Assembly: GCA_021822495.1 (NCBI GenBank)
Contig: JAKAQO010000002.1
Coordinates: 33,034 to 97,033 of the forward strand
Direction: 5' to 3'
Source of the DNA: a bacterium
Lineage (GTDB): Bacteria > Elusimicrobiota > Elusimicrobia > UBA1565 > UBA9628
Length of the DNA: 64,000 nucleotides
Part shown: in pieces, positions 40,498 through 50,174 of the stretch
How the letters are laid out: the number at the start of each line of letters is the position of its first letter
How positions within the stretch are numbered: the first letter of the stretch is position 1
Translations under genes and position numbers: made by a program
Notes under the pieces: model-generated
What the model was told of the DNA's origin: nothing
Database searches by the model: none
The model's input: the letters and a program-made list of their open reading frames with translations, nothing else

Positions 40498-40516
40498 CTA
40501 TCAAATTATAGCAGGG

Positions 40517-40538
40517 AAAAAGGGGACTGTCCCCTTTT
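40517..40538. terminator. Palindrome like the ends of the hairpin element; likely terminator
   Basis: AAAAAGGGGACTGTCCCC followed by TTTT: a GC-rich stem with A/T tracts on both sides, between two minus-strand genes. Same sequence as the terminal palindromes of repeat copies A and B, so it may be a minimal or solo copy. Able to terminate transcription on either strand. Confidence 0.55.
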
Positions 40539-40539
40539 C

Positions 40540-41115
40540 TTATTGAAACAAGCTGCCGAAGCTGAATTTTTTCTTCTTCGTGGGAATAAGCCCCAAGTCT
40601 TTTTTAGCCGTCTCCCACTCCGATTTTTTGAGAAGCACCTGGGCGGACAAAATATCGCCCGAGGGAGATTGTGAAACCTCATAGCCCCAAAAAGGCGCCA
40701 AGACCCTCGCGTGAAAAGGCTTTAACGATTTTTGAGGAGTATCCGAGGCATTGGCTATGCGCAATTCAATTTTCCAAGGCCCGCCGTATTGATCGACAAA
40801 GGTCTCTTGAGTCAAGACTCCGTCCGGATTTTTAAGGCTTTGTTTTTTCGCCTTGGCTTTCAGCCCGTCCCAATCAACATTGGCCTGGAGATTCAGCGCT
40901 TGAATTTTCTGGCAATCATCAGAAGAATCTTTCTTGACGCAAACAAAATAAGTAAAAGTCCCAATTTGCTGGAAACGATAATGATGATTTTTAACGGAAA
41001 CCAAATACTGGATGGTTTTTGAGGAATCATCTTGCGCGAAAGCGGAACAAACAAGCCCTATCACGGTCAATAATAACAGCGGGAAAAGCGGAAAGCGATT
41101 GCGCGCGTAGCTCAT
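40540..41115 (-). CDS. Hypothetical secreted protein
   Basis: 191 residues. ATG 41115 overlaps the ispDF stop (ATGA) and places a signal peptide at the start (FPLFPLLLLTVIGLVCSAFA). The mature part is beta-rich, with two nearby Cys (YFVCVKKDSSDDCQK) that may pair, and a basic tail KKKKFSFGSLFQ. No family recognised. Probably co-transcribed with ispDF; followed by the palindromic terminator. Confidence 0.6.
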   Translation of the reverse strand: MSYARNRFPLFPLLLLTVIGLVCSAFAQDDSSKTIQYLVSVKNHHYRFQQIGTFTYFVCVKKDSSDDCQKIQALNLQANVDWDGLKAKAKKQSLKNPDGVLTQETFVDQYGGPWKIELRIANASDTPQKSLKPFHARVLAPFWGYEVSQSPSGDILSAQVLLKKSEWETAKKDLGLIPTKKKKFSFGSLFQ

Positions 41116-42272
41116 AGCCAGGGTATTAGAACGGACGCGACTGCTTGGCAAGCCATGGCTTTTCCTTCTCCGATGGAATCAAGACCTTCATGGGTTTTGG
41201 CTTTGACGTTGACGGAACCCTCGGGAAGGCCTAAGAGGGAAGCCAGCGAAGTCTTTATCGCTAAATAATGGGGTTTAATTTTCGGCTCTTCCGCCAAAAT
41301 ATTGATGTCTATATGGAACACTTGCGCTTTTTTTTGCGCAACTTTCTCCATGACAGATGCAATAATTTCCTTGCTGGCAATCCCTTTAATTTTAGGATTG
41401 TCCGGCGGAAACATCATCCCAATTTCCCCTTCCCCCAAGGCGCCTAAAATCGCATCTCCGACCGCGTGCAAAATGACGTCTCCATCTGAATGTCCCAAAA
41501 GACCCTTGGAGTGGCTGATTTTAATTCCGCCTAGCCATAAATCCCGACCCGCAACCAATTTATGGACGTCATAGCCGATTCCCACGGAAGCTCTCTTTTG
41601 CCCCCCCATGCGCTTTTCCATTAAACTCTCCGCCATCACCAAATCCTCCGGAGTCGTAATTTTAATATTTTCATAAGAGGAGGCCACCACCTTAACCCTG
41701 TGTCCGGATTTTTCAACGAGCTGACTCTCATCGGTCGCATTTTTCTCATCCGCGAATTTTTGCAAAGCCTCATCTAAAATTTCCCGCCGGTAGCATTGCG
41801 GCGTCTGGGCCAGCCAAAAGGAACTGCGCACCGGGGTCCCCGAAACCCAGAGTTGCTTATTAGTCACTTTCTTGAGGGTATCCTTAACTGGAACGGCCGC
41901 CACCGCCGCGCCCGATTCGTAGGCTTCTTCCAAAACGTCATGAATCACTTGCGGTGTAATTAAAGGCCGCGCCCCGTCATGGACGGCGATTAAATCAATG
42001 TCCTCGGGAACCGCTTTAAAACCGCGCCGCACCGATTCCATCCGGGTTGCGCCTCCTTCAACCATCTGAACCTTTTCGGAAGAAAGCTTTTTCGAATGTT
42101 CTTTTATGTTTTCCGCCGTCGTCACTAAAATGACGCCTTCAATATCAGGCGTGTCCAAAAAAGCCTTGAGCGACCACTCAACCACGGTCTTTCCAGCCAA
42201 AGGCAAGAACTGCTTGGGCCGCCCCATCCGGGATCCGGAACCGGCGGCGACGATGACGGCAAACGAACGCAT
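41112..42272 (-). CDS. ispDF: Bifunctional IspD-IspF isoprenoid enzyme
   Basis: 386 residues. N-terminal IspD (1-225): VAAGSGSRMGRPKQFLPLAGK CTP site, HDGARPLI, and KITTPEDL. C-terminal IspF (~230-386): GIGYDVHKLVAGRDLWLGG with the zinc Asp/His, LLGHSDGDVILHAVGDAILGA and the CTP/MECDP part VKAKTHEGLDSIG. Performs the third and fifth steps of the MEP pathway, which would feed the polyprenyl synthase at 23840. IspDF fusions are known in several phyla and lack the separate IspE. One-base overlap with the PIN-TRAM gene. Confidence 0.95.
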   Translation of the reverse strand: MRSFAVIVAAGSGSRMGRPKQFLPLAGKTVVEWSLKAFLDTPDIEGVILVTTAENIKEHSKKLSSEKVQMVEGGATRMESVRRGFKAVPEDIDLIAVHDGARPLITPQVIHDVLEEAYESGAAVAAVPVKDTLKKVTNKQLWVSGTPVRSSFWLAQTPQCYRREILDEALQKFADEKNATDESQLVEKSGHRVKVVASSYENIKITTPEDLVMAESLMEKRMGGQKRASVGIGYDVHKLVAGRDLWLGGIKISHSKGLLGHSDGDVILHAVGDAILGALGEGEIGMMFPPDNPKIKGIASKEIIASVMEKVAQKKAQVFHIDINILAEEPKIKPHYLAIKTSLASLLGLPEGSVNVKAKTHEGLDSIGEGKAMACQAVASVLIPWL

Positions 42273-43273
42273 TAAACGGCCTTTTCCTCAGCGGACACGG
42301 ACCGGGCTTTCGTGAAAATCATGCGCCCGGCCGAGGTTTGGAGAATGGACATGACGACGGCTTCCACGCGCTTGCCGATATGCCGGCGGCCGTCATCAAC
42401 GACCACCATGGTCCCATCATCCAAATAACCGACTCCTTGTTCTTTTTCTTTTCCCTCTTTCATCACAAAAATCGCCATATTTTCGCCCGGCAAAGCCACG
42501 GGCTTAAGCGCAAGCCCTAAATCGTTGACGTTAAGACAAGTCACTCCTTGAAGAGACGCCACCTTGTTAAGGTTAAAATCGGTGGTGATGACCTTCGCTC
42601 CCAAATCGCTGGCCAAGCGTACAATTTTTCCATCCACGGATTTGATATCAGCGAAATCAGTATCAATGATTTTAACCGGCAGTTCCGAGTTTTCCTGAAG
42701 GCGCGATAAAATATCCAAACCCCGGCGGCCTTTCGCGCGTTTCATAGAATCCGAGGAATCGGCCAACAGATTAAGCTCGGCCAAAACAAAGCGCGGAACA
42801 ATGAGACTTCCCGATATGAAATGCGTATCAACGATGTCAATAAGCCTTCCGTCAATAATTGCGCTGGTGTCTAAAATCTTAAGCTCAGCGCCGCGTTTTT
42901 TTCCCATTTTCAAGATATCTTTGTCTAAATCATCGAACTCAGGCAATTTGCGAATCGCCAAAATCATGCCGAGAACCGCGAACGCAAAATAACGGAGAGC
43001 GGCATAATGAGCCCAAGCGGCATAAAGCGCGTTATTGCCGATTTGAAAGACCGTATAATCCACAAGCTTGGCGACAATAATGCCGCCGGAAGCTCCCAAG
43101 ATACCGGAAATCATCGTGAGCAAGCTGATTCCGGCGACCAGCATTTCAAAACCAACAATTAAAAGACCCACGACCAACCCCACCAAAAGACCGCGCCAAT
43201 CCCTCGTAATCTCAAAATACACAATCGCGGGACAAGCAAGCACAATCAAAACCCTAAATAACCATAGAATCAT
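42272..43273 (-). CDS. PIN-TRAM domain membrane protein (YacL-like)
   Basis: 333 residues from ATG 43273, which has GGAGG 8 nt upstream; the longer start 43288 lies in the radA end. Four N-terminal membrane helices (~1-110), a PIN nuclease-like domain with acidic residues (ILDTSAIIDGRLIDIVDT, TDFNLNKVASLQGV), and a C-terminal TRAM domain (VGYLDDGTMVVVDDGRRHIGKRV). Family members are membrane-anchored ribonuclease-like proteins of uncertain role. Between radA and ispD, as in many Gram-positive genomes. Confidence 0.88.
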   Translation of the reverse strand: MILWLFRVLIVLACPAIVYFEITRDWRGLLVGLVVGLLIVGFEMLVAGISLLTMISGILGASGGIIVAKLVDYTVFQIGNNALYAAWAHYAALRYFAFAVLGMILAIRKLPEFDDLDKDILKMGKKRGAELKILDTSAIIDGRLIDIVDTHFISGSLIVPRFVLAELNLLADSSDSMKRAKGRRGLDILSRLQENSELPVKIIDTDFADIKSVDGKIVRLASDLGAKVITTDFNLNKVASLQGVTCLNVNDLGLALKPVALPGENMAIFVMKEGKEKEQGVGYLDDGTMVVVDDGRRHIGKRVEAVVMSILQTSAGRMIFTKARSVSAEEKAV

Positions 43274-43274
43274 T

Positions 43275-44654
43275 TTATTTTCCTCCAAAAAGCGCTAAAG
43301 ACGCTTGCTTCAAATCCAAGACTGAAACCGTTTGAACCGGAGTTAATCCATCTCCCTTTTCCTTTCCGCCTGGAGCCAATACTTTTTTAAACCCCATCTT
43401 CCCCGCTTCTTTCAGCCTCTGATCCGCGCGCGAAACGTTGCCGATATCTCCCAGCAAGCTGACCTCGCCCATAACGGCCATGTCTTTGGGAACCGGGGCG
43501 TCATAAGCCGAACTTAACACGGCCGCGCACACCGCCAAATCCAAAGCCGGATCGCTGATTTTAACGCCTCCGGCGAGATTCAAAAACACGTCTTTATCCT
43601 CAAGCCTTAGGCGCAAATGTTTCTCCATCGAAGCCAGCAAGACCAAGACGCGGTTGAGATCAAGCCCCGTGGCCATGCGCCGTGGAAGCGGATATTTGGT
43701 TGAGACGACCAAGGCTTGAACCTCGATGAGAACGGGACGCGAGCCTTCCATCGCAACCGAAATCGCCCGGCCTGGTTTTTCGTTTGTTTTATTCCCGTCG
43801 AAAAACAAAGAGGAAACGCTTTTGACTTCTTTGAGACCCAAGGCGCTCATCTCAAAAAACCCGGCCTCATCTGTCGGCCCAAAGCGATTTTTCTGCGCGC
43901 GAAGAACTCTAAAGACGTCTTGCCGCTCCGAATCAAAATAAAGGACGGTGTCCACCAAATGCTCCAAAACCCTAGGCCCCGCGACGCTTCCATCTTTCGT
44001 CACATGACCCAACAAGCAAGCTGAAATTCCTTTATTTTTGGAAAAACGCAAAATTTGAGCGGCACACTCCCTCACTTGGGCAACGGTTCCGGGGCTGGAA
44101 TCCAGATCGGGATGATAAACGGTCTGAATGGAATCAAGAACTAAAACCTCCGGATCAAAACTATCGAGAGCCGCGATAATTTTGGTCAAATCGGTTTCCG
44201 ATAAAAGAGAGAGTCGGCTTTGAGCGAAATTTAAACGTTTGGCCCGGCTTGAAATTTGCTCCAAGGACTCTTCTCCGGAAATGTAAAGAACCTTGCGTCC
44301 GGCCTCGGACAAAAGCGCCGCCGCTTGAAGCGCCAAGGTTGATTTCCCAATTCCCGGCGGTCCCGCTAAGAGAGCGATTTGCCCTTTGACTAATCCCCCG
44401 CCAAGCAAACGGTCGAGCTCTAAAATTCCCGTAGGGAGACGAACCGAAGGCTCGGGCTTAAGCTCCGACAAGGAAACGATTTCGGATGAAAAGTCCGTCA
44501 AAAGGCGCGAATGATTTTTAGAGGAAGAAGCGGTTTCCTCAACCACTTCCTCAACCAGGGAATTCCAGGCCTGACATGAAGGACATTGCCCCAAAAACTT
44601 GGCCGCCCCAAAACCGCAACTTTGACAGCGATAGACGGTTTTTAAGCGGGGCAT
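43275..44654 (-). CDS. radA: DNA repair protein RadA (Sms)
   Basis: 459 residues. N-terminal C4 zinc finger (CQSCGFGAAKFLGQCPSC), RecA-like ATPase with Walker A GPPGIGKSTL, Walker B VLVLDSIQTV, the RadA-specific KNRFGPTDE motif, and a C-terminal Lon-protease-like domain (FLNLAGGVKISDPALDLAV). It drives branch migration of recombination intermediates. Full length. Confidence 0.95.
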   Translation of the reverse strand: MPRLKTVYRCQSCGFGAAKFLGQCPSCQAWNSLVEEVVEETASSSKNHSRLLTDFSSEIVSLSELKPEPSVRLPTGILELDRLLGGGLVKGQIALLAGPPGIGKSTLALQAAALLSEAGRKVLYISGEESLEQISSRAKRLNFAQSRLSLLSETDLTKIIAALDSFDPEVLVLDSIQTVYHPDLDSSPGTVAQVRECAAQILRFSKNKGISACLLGHVTKDGSVAGPRVLEHLVDTVLYFDSERQDVFRVLRAQKNRFGPTDEAGFFEMSALGLKEVKSVSSLFFDGNKTNEKPGRAISVAMEGSRPVLIEVQALVVSTKYPLPRRMATGLDLNRVLVLLASMEKHLRLRLEDKDVFLNLAGGVKISDPALDLAVCAAVLSSAYDAPVPKDMAVMGEVSLLGDIGNVSRADQRLKEAGKMGFKKVLAPGGKEKGDGLTPVQTVSVLDLKQASLALFGGK

Positions 44655-44660
44655 AACGCT

Positions 44661-46001
44661 CTACTGTCCCGGATCATGATTGGGACTTCTCCCTTTAGTC
44701 CCGGCGGCGCCGTAAGTCATCAGACCAAAGAGATACGAAATATCCTTATCCTCGAAGTTCAGGTGAACCCAGCCCTGAAAAACCGGCTCTTGAGCGATAT
44801 CATCCACCCGTGCTCCGACAGCCCAATATTTGTTAATCCAGGCCAAAATTCCAGCATCGTAAGAAGGCTTGTTAAAGTGCACTCCATTAACGATTCTGTT
44901 CTGCCCAAAATCATAGGCCTGGGTAAACAGGCTAAAATGCTTGCCAATCGGATTTTTATAAAAGGGAGTCAGGGTCAGGCGTCCGCCGCCGGCCGAGCGA
45001 ACAACGCCAAAACCCAGGTCATACCATTTGCCGGTAAAGCCAAGCAAAGCGTCAATAGTGTTAAGCCTTTCATAGTTATAGCCCTTAAACGTCGCGTTGG
45101 TCGGGTTCCCCATATTCTCGATGCCGCCGTAGTAATAGCGGCCGTCCCGGGGGACGATTTTGACCCCCGCGTCCGCGAGTCCTCCAGAAATAGCCGGTTC
45201 ATAGCGTTCGTCTAAATTCCAGAAAACGCGGAACTGGTTGATGCGGCTGAGCATATCATTGGCGGTTGAGGCCGCCTCTTTGACGCTGGCCAAAGTATTC
45301 TCCACGTTTTGTTTCATTTTTGGATCGTGAAGAAGAGCTCCCACCGTTCCCTCGCTGGTGGTAAGGCTTGTCATCATCGCGTTCGATTTTGACAGCAAAC
45401 TGTCCAATTTGTCGGTCACAGCTCCAGTCTTTGCCATCGTCTGTTCGGCCGATGGCTTGATGGTCGCGATTAAATCGTTAAGGTTAGCCGTCAATTTACG
45501 CATATTCGCGACCGAACCACGCAAGTTTTGAACCAAGGAGCCGTTCGGCCCCGGGCCGTTTAAGTCATCAAGCATCTTCTGAATGCTACCCAAGGCATGA
45601 GAAATGGAAGCCTCAATATCAACGGCTTCCGTTCCAGCGACCGTCGCGTTGGGAACAACAGGGTTTGAGGACGCGTGGCCCTGGTCAATTTCCAAATATT
45701 TGGAGCCGATAATTCCGGTTGAACCAATCGTAAAAACGGAATCCTGATAAATCGGAACGCCATCTTTGATTGAGAGCTTAAGAACGACATGGTCGTTTTC
45801 AAGACGCATAGCCTCAACCTGCCCCACGTCCACTCCTGAAAGCTTAACCGCCGCGTTCCGATTTAAATTGGAAACATCATGAAAGGTGACGTAGATAAAA
45901 TAGCGTTTTCCAAAGTGGTAATTTCCCAACAAAAGAATGGAGGCCGCGATAAGAGAAATCCCCAGAGCGACAAAGGCCCCGACTTTTGCCTCAAGAGACA
46001 C
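44661..46001 (-). CDS. mlaD: MlaD/MCE-domain protein with a barrel-like C-terminus
   Basis: 446 residues from GTG 46001. N-terminal membrane anchor (VGAFVALGISLIAASILLLG), one MCE domain (YFIYVTFHDVSNLNRNAAVKLSGVDVGQVEAMRL ... STGIIGSKYLEI), a long helical region (~135-260) and a C-terminal ~190 residues with alternating aromatic beta-strands (GRYYYGGIEN, DLGFGVVRSAGGGRLTLTPFY, YDAGILAWINKYWAVGARVDD) that resemble an outer-membrane barrel. MlaD binds phospholipids between the membranes; the C-terminal part could reach the outer membrane. Follows mlaF with an 11-nt overlap. Confidence 0.85.
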   Translation of the reverse strand: MSLEAKVGAFVALGISLIAASILLLGNYHFGKRYFIYVTFHDVSNLNRNAAVKLSGVDVGQVEAMRLENDHVVLKLSIKDGVPIYQDSVFTIGSTGIIGSKYLEIDQGHASSNPVVPNATVAGTEAVDIEASISHALGSIQKMLDDLNGPGPNGSLVQNLRGSVANMRKLTANLNDLIATIKPSAEQTMAKTGAVTDKLDSLLSKSNAMMTSLTTSEGTVGALLHDPKMKQNVENTLASVKEAASTANDMLSRINQFRVFWNLDERYEPAISGGLADAGVKIVPRDGRYYYGGIENMGNPTNATFKGYNYERLNTIDALLGFTGKWYDLGFGVVRSAGGGRLTLTPFYKNPIGKHFSLFTQAYDFGQNRIVNGVHFNKPSYDAGILAWINKYWAVGARVDDIAQEPVFQGWVHLNFEDKDISYLFGLMTYGAAGTKGRSPNHDPGQ

Positions 46002-46797
46002 GCAATCGTCCTTGTTCTTCAGCTTCCTCTGCCGGGTCGAAATCCCGCAGTTTCATGTGAATCGGGCCGACGCTTTTGCCGTCAATAAACTGACGCACAT
46101 AGGGATTCTTGCTTGATTTAATTTCTTCCGGGGTTCCCATAGCCAGGAATTTTCCCTCATGAAGCATCGCAATGCGGCTGGCGGTCTTATAGGCCAATTT
46201 CATGTCGTGGGTCACCGCGATAGAAGTCACATTCAATTTCTTTTGTAAATCCAGCATTAAATCGCTAATTACATCCGACATAATCGGGTCAAGACCCGTT
46301 GTTGGTTCATCATACAAAATATAGGAGGGGTCCGAGGCGATTGCACGGGCTAAAGCGACGCGCTTTTTCATTCCCCCCGACAATTCCGAAGGCTTTAAAT
46401 CCTCGACATCCTTAAGCCCCACCAGTTCCAGTTTTTCGGAAGCGATTTTCCGATAGCGATATGACGGAATATCGGTCAAATAGCGGAGCCCGAAAGAAAC
46501 GTTTTCCCAAACGCTTAAGGAATCAAACAAGGCGCCTTCCTGAAACAAATATCCGATTCTTTGGCGATAACGCGCCCAATCTCTATCGTTTTTCAAACGC
46601 CCGATTTCTATTCCATCAACCGCGATGGTTCCCTCATTGGGTGCGGTCAGGCCAATGACGCATTTTAAGAAAGTGCTTTTGCCCATTCCGGAACCGCCGA
46701 TAATAATCAAGGTTTCCCCGGTCTCGACCGTCAAATCAATCCCTCTCAAAATATGGCGATGCCCGTAGCTTTTTTTAACGCCCTTGGCCTCAATCAT
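45991..46797 (-). CDS. mlaF: Mla-type ABC transporter ATP-binding protein
   Basis: 268 residues. Walker A GGSGMGKSTFLK, signature SGGMKKRVALARAI, Walker B YILYDEPTTGLDPI and the switch His (VTHDMK). The GM(K/Q)KR form and the order mlaE-mlaF-mlaD identify the lipid-transport ABC rather than an importer for small solutes. Cytoplasmic, partners MlaE. Start overlaps the mlaE stop by 4 nt. Confidence 0.94.
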   Translation of the reverse strand: MIEAKGVKKSYGHRHILRGIDLTVETGETLIIIGGSGMGKSTFLKCVIGLTAPNEGTIAVDGIEIGRLKNDRDWARYRQRIGYLFQEGALFDSLSVWENVSFGLRYLTDIPSYRYRKIASEKLELVGLKDVEDLKPSELSGGMKKRVALARAIASDPSYILYDEPTTGLDPIMSDVISDLMLDLQKKLNVTSIAVTHDMKLAYKTASRIAMLHEGKFLAMGTPEEIKSSKNPYVRQFIDGKSVGPIHMKLRDFDPAEEAEEQGRLRVS

Positions 46798-47582
46798 GTG
46801 ATTCCCAAAGCGACCAAAATCGCCGTCACGAAATAATCTAAAATCAAAACAGAAACCATGCTGATCACAACCGCCGCCGTCGTTGATTTACCGACCCCCT
46901 CCGCGCCGCCCTGGGTCTCAATTCCTTTGAAGCAACAAATCAAGGCGATGGCAAAGGCAAACACGTAGGTTTTAATATAGCCGTGGATAAAATGACGAAT
47001 ACGCATATTGTCGATAATATCGTGCCAGTAAACGTTCGGGGCGATGCCAAATTTTAGTTTCGCGACCAAATATCCGCCCGCGATGCCCGAAAAATCAGAC
47101 ATCACCGTGAGTAAAGGCAAAACCAAAAGAAAAGCCGCGACTCTGGGGATAACCAGATAGCGAATGGGGTCGGTTCCCAGGGTATACAAAGCGTCGATTT
47201 GCTCGGTCACCTTCATCGTGCCGAGCTCCGCCGCTATCGCCGCCCCCGCCCGGCCGCTCACCACTAAGGCGGTCATTACCGGAGCCAGTTCCATCACCAT
47301 GGCAAAACTGACCAATGTCCCGATAAAAAGCGGTTCGTTAAGGAAATGCTTGGAAGATTCGCCGGATTGAAGGGCCAGGACCATTCCGGTAAAAAAGGCT
47401 GTCATGACGCTGACCGGCATGGATTCAACCCCGATTCTCAACATTTGAATTAATATCTGCTTCCACTCGAAATAACCCGAGACAACCCAGTGGATGAGGG
47501 AGCGCACGAAAACCGCGAAGCGCCCCAAGGACTCAAAAGAAAAAATAATTTTTTTTCCTATCCGCTCGAAAACATCGTTCAT
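46794..47582 (-). CDS. mlaE: Mla-type ABC transporter permease
   Basis: 262 residues from ATG 47582, which overlaps the alr stop (ATGA). Five to six membrane helices. Typical MlaE segments: GMVLALQSGESSKHF, ELAPVMTALVVSGRAGAAIAAELGTMKVTEQIDAL (the cytoplasmic coupling loop) and PRVAAFLLVLPLLTVMSD. Inner-membrane part of the phospholipid trafficking system between membranes. Confidence 0.94.
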   Translation of the reverse strand: MNDVFERIGKKIIFSFESLGRFAVFVRSLIHWVVSGYFEWKQILIQMLRIGVESMPVSVMTAFFTGMVLALQSGESSKHFLNEPLFIGTLVSFAMVMELAPVMTALVVSGRAGAAIAAELGTMKVTEQIDALYTLGTDPIRYLVIPRVAAFLLVLPLLTVMSDFSGIAGGYLVAKLKFGIAPNVYWHDIIDNMRIRHFIHGYIKTYVFAFAIALICCFKGIETQGGAEGVGKSTTAAVVISMVSVLILDYFVTAILVALGIT

Positions 47583-48718
47583 CTTTGATACACCCGCGGA
47601 ACCCTCCGTGAAATGGCGCAAACGGCTTCATAGGAGATAGTATTGGAAAAATGAGCGGCGTCCAGGGCCGAGATTCGTTCTTTTCCTTGCTCGCCGATCA
47701 AAACGACTTCGCTCCCCACGCGCGCTTCAGAGACCTCGCTTACGTCAATCATCAGCATATCCATCGTCACGGTCCCGACTATTTTACAACGGCGGCCTTC
47801 AACCAAAACCTCTCCTCTGTTGGACTGCGCCCGGAAAACGCCGTCCGCGTATCCCGCGCAAACCGTCGCAATCCTTAAAGACTTTGGGGCGCGAAAAGTT
47901 CTTCCGTAACCCACCGACGCGCCTTTCTCGATTTTTTTAATAAACACGATTCTCGCCTTAAAACTCAGAAGCGGCTTAAACCCCGGCCACAAGCCGTACA
48001 AGGCGCCGCCCACACGAACCATGTCGTAATTCGCCTCCGGATGATTTAAAACCGCGGCGGAATTAGAAGCATGAACTAATATTTTGCCATTTTTAAGGCC
48101 TTTGTTTTTAAGAACCTGGTTTAGTCTTTCAATTTGAAGCTGGGTATAACCGGAATCGCTCTCAGCGGAAGAAAAATGCGTGTAAATTCCCGCAAGAACG
48201 GCCCCGCGGCTTTTCGAGAAAAAATCAATGACCTCAAAGGCGTTTTGAGGGCTAACACCGACCCGCCCCATGCCCGTGTCTATTTTAAGATGGGCCGCCA
48301 AGCGCTTTTTAAGTTTGAGTCCTGTGGCATATAATTGACGCGCTCCCTCAAGACTTGAAACCGTGGGAATTAAATTCAAGCGCGCCGCTTCCAAAAAACT
48401 ATTAAAAGGATACAAGCTCCCCAAAATCAAGATAGGCGTTTTAATTCCGGCTTGCCTAAGCGCCGCCCCTTCCTCAACCGAAGAAACTCCGAAAAAATCA
48501 GCTACGGGATTTCCTTTTAAACGCAACCGCTCCGTCTCTTTCGCCAAAGGAACCGCGCCATGCCCATAAGCGTCGGCTTTCACCACGAATAAAATTTTAA
48601 CTTCTGCGGGAAGCTTTGCCCGCAAAATTTTAAAATTTTCGCGCAGAAAGGAAAGATTCACTTCGGCCCAGGCGGGCCTAAAAAAACGTTTGGGTGAGAG
48701 AAATGCCGAGGGGGTCAA
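47579..48718 (-). CDS. alr: Alanine racemase
   Basis: 379 residues from TTG 48718 (TTGA overlap with dnaB). PLP lysine in VVKADAYGHGAVPLAKE, catalytic Tyr region VSVGYGRTF, and C-terminal TVTMDMLMIDVS and GEQGKERISALDAA. Makes D-alanine for peptidoglycan. Cytoplasmic homodimer by family. Confidence 0.94.
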   Translation of the reverse strand: MTPSAFLSPKRFFRPAWAEVNLSFLRENFKILRAKLPAEVKILFVVKADAYGHGAVPLAKETERLRLKGNPVADFFGVSSVEEGAALRQAGIKTPILILGSLYPFNSFLEAARLNLIPTVSSLEGARQLYATGLKLKKRLAAHLKIDTGMGRVGVSPQNAFEVIDFFSKSRGAVLAGIYTHFSSAESDSGYTQLQIERLNQVLKNKGLKNGKILVHASNSAAVLNHPEANYDMVRVGGALYGLWPGFKPLLSFKARIVFIKKIEKGASVGYGRTFRAPKSLRIATVCAGYADGVFRAQSNRGEVLVEGRRCKIVGTVTMDMLMIDVSEVSEARVGSEVVLIGEQGKERISALDAAHFSNTISYEAVCAISRRVPRVYQR

Positions 48719-50118
48719 TCAAATTGGGCCTGAAAAGGCGCGGGTTCTTCCATCTCCGGATGAGAATCCACGTCCACGAAACGAGTGTATTGCCGCAAAA
48801 ACATCACGTTCACAATTCCCGTGGGACCTTGGCGCTGCTTTGAAATAATAATTTCCGCTTTTTTATCGTCCACGGACGGATCGTTTTGTTTATAATAAGC
48901 CTCCCGGTAAATAAAGGCGACTAAGTCGGCGTCTTGTTCCAAGGCGCCGCTTTCCCTTAAATCCGAAAGCTGCGGGCGGCTGTCGGAGCGGCCTTTTTCC
49001 TCGGGACGGCGGGATAATTGCGACAAAGCGATGACGGGAATATTTAAGTCGCGAGCCAAATATTTAAGACCGCGGGAAATTTCCGATACTTCCTGCTGGC
49101 GGCTCTCCATCCTCGAAGAACTGCCGCGCATGAGTTGAAGGTAGTCAAGGATAACCAAATCCAGGGATTTCCCCTTTCTACGCAAATCAACCGTCAATTG
49201 CCTTGAAATCGAGCGCACGTTCAAAACGGAAAGGCCGGGAGTGTCCACGACATAAAGCGGCGATTCCGAAAATCGCGCGGCGGCGTTGGTCAAATCCGTC
49301 CATTTTTCCCTCGGGAAAAACCCGGTTTTCACTTTTTGAAGATCCACCCCCGCCTCGGCCGCGATCATGCGCTCCATAATGGCGTTCTTGGACATTTCCA
49401 TCGAAAAGAAAAGGACGGTCTTCGGTTCCTTCGCCAGGACGACGGAAGACGCGATGTTAAGGGCCAAAGCAGTTTTTCCTTGGCTGGGGCGAGCCGCGAT
49501 AAGAATCAAATCTGATTTTTGAAAACCGGTCGTCAATCGGTCAAAATCCCTGAGGCCGGAAGAAATTCCGGTCACCGCCGCTTTTCTTTTGTGCGCCGCC
49601 TCAATTGTCGCAATCACCTCGTGGGTCAATTCCTCAACGGAGGCAATTCCGCGGGAAACCTGTTTCTCCGACACTCTCAAGACCGCCTCTTGCGCCTCAT
49701 CCAAGATTCCCGACGGTTCCTTGGCTTCTTGATGGCATTCGGCCACGATTTGGGTCGCGACCGATATTAATTCTCTTAAAATAGATTTATTCTTGACGAT
49801 GCGGGCGTAATAATCAACATGAGCGGCGGTCGCGACCTTGTGGACCAAGGCGGTCAGCCCCGGCATTCCGCCGATTTCATCCAAGGACTTAGACTTTTTT
49901 AATTCCGCGGCGACGGTCACCAAATCCACCGCTTCCCCGCGGTCATAAATCGCCGACATCGCGGAGAAAATGCGCCGATGAGTTTCCTGGTAGAAATCCC
50001 TTTCCGAAAGAATATCGAGAGCTTTTTCAACGGCATTGCGCTCGATGAGCATCGAGCCCAATACCGCCCCTTCGGCTTCGATATTTTGAGGCGGGAGACT
50101 TACGTCGAGTTGCACCAT
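48715..50118 (-). CDS. dnaB: Replicative DNA helicase DnaB
   Basis: 467 residues. N-terminal DnaB domain (PPQNIEAEGAVLGSMLIE), C-terminal RecA fold with Walker A ARPSQGKTALALNIA, Walker B LVILDYLQLM and the DSRPQLSDLRESGALEQDADLV arginine-finger stretch. Hexameric replication fork helicase. Start with RBS TGGAG; 56 nt from rplI. Confidence 0.96.
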   Translation of the reverse strand: MVQLDVSLPPQNIEAEGAVLGSMLIERNAVEKALDILSERDFYQETHRRIFSAMSAIYDRGEAVDLVTVAAELKKSKSLDEIGGMPGLTALVHKVATAAHVDYYARIVKNKSILRELISVATQIVAECHQEAKEPSGILDEAQEAVLRVSEKQVSRGIASVEELTHEVIATIEAAHKRKAAVTGISSGLRDFDRLTTGFQKSDLILIAARPSQGKTALALNIASSVVLAKEPKTVLFFSMEMSKNAIMERMIAAEAGVDLQKVKTGFFPREKWTDLTNAAARFSESPLYVVDTPGLSVLNVRSISRQLTVDLRRKGKSLDLVILDYLQLMRGSSSRMESRQQEVSEISRGLKYLARDLNIPVIALSQLSRRPEEKGRSDSRPQLSDLRESGALEQDADLVAFIYREAYYKQNDPSVDDKKAEIIISKQRQGPTGIVNVMFLRQYTRFVDVDSHPEMEEPAPFQAQFD

Positions 50119-50174
50119 GGAAAAAAACTCCAGCCAAATCGGCTACGCCAAAGAAAAGTCTCGCGAGGTGAGTC

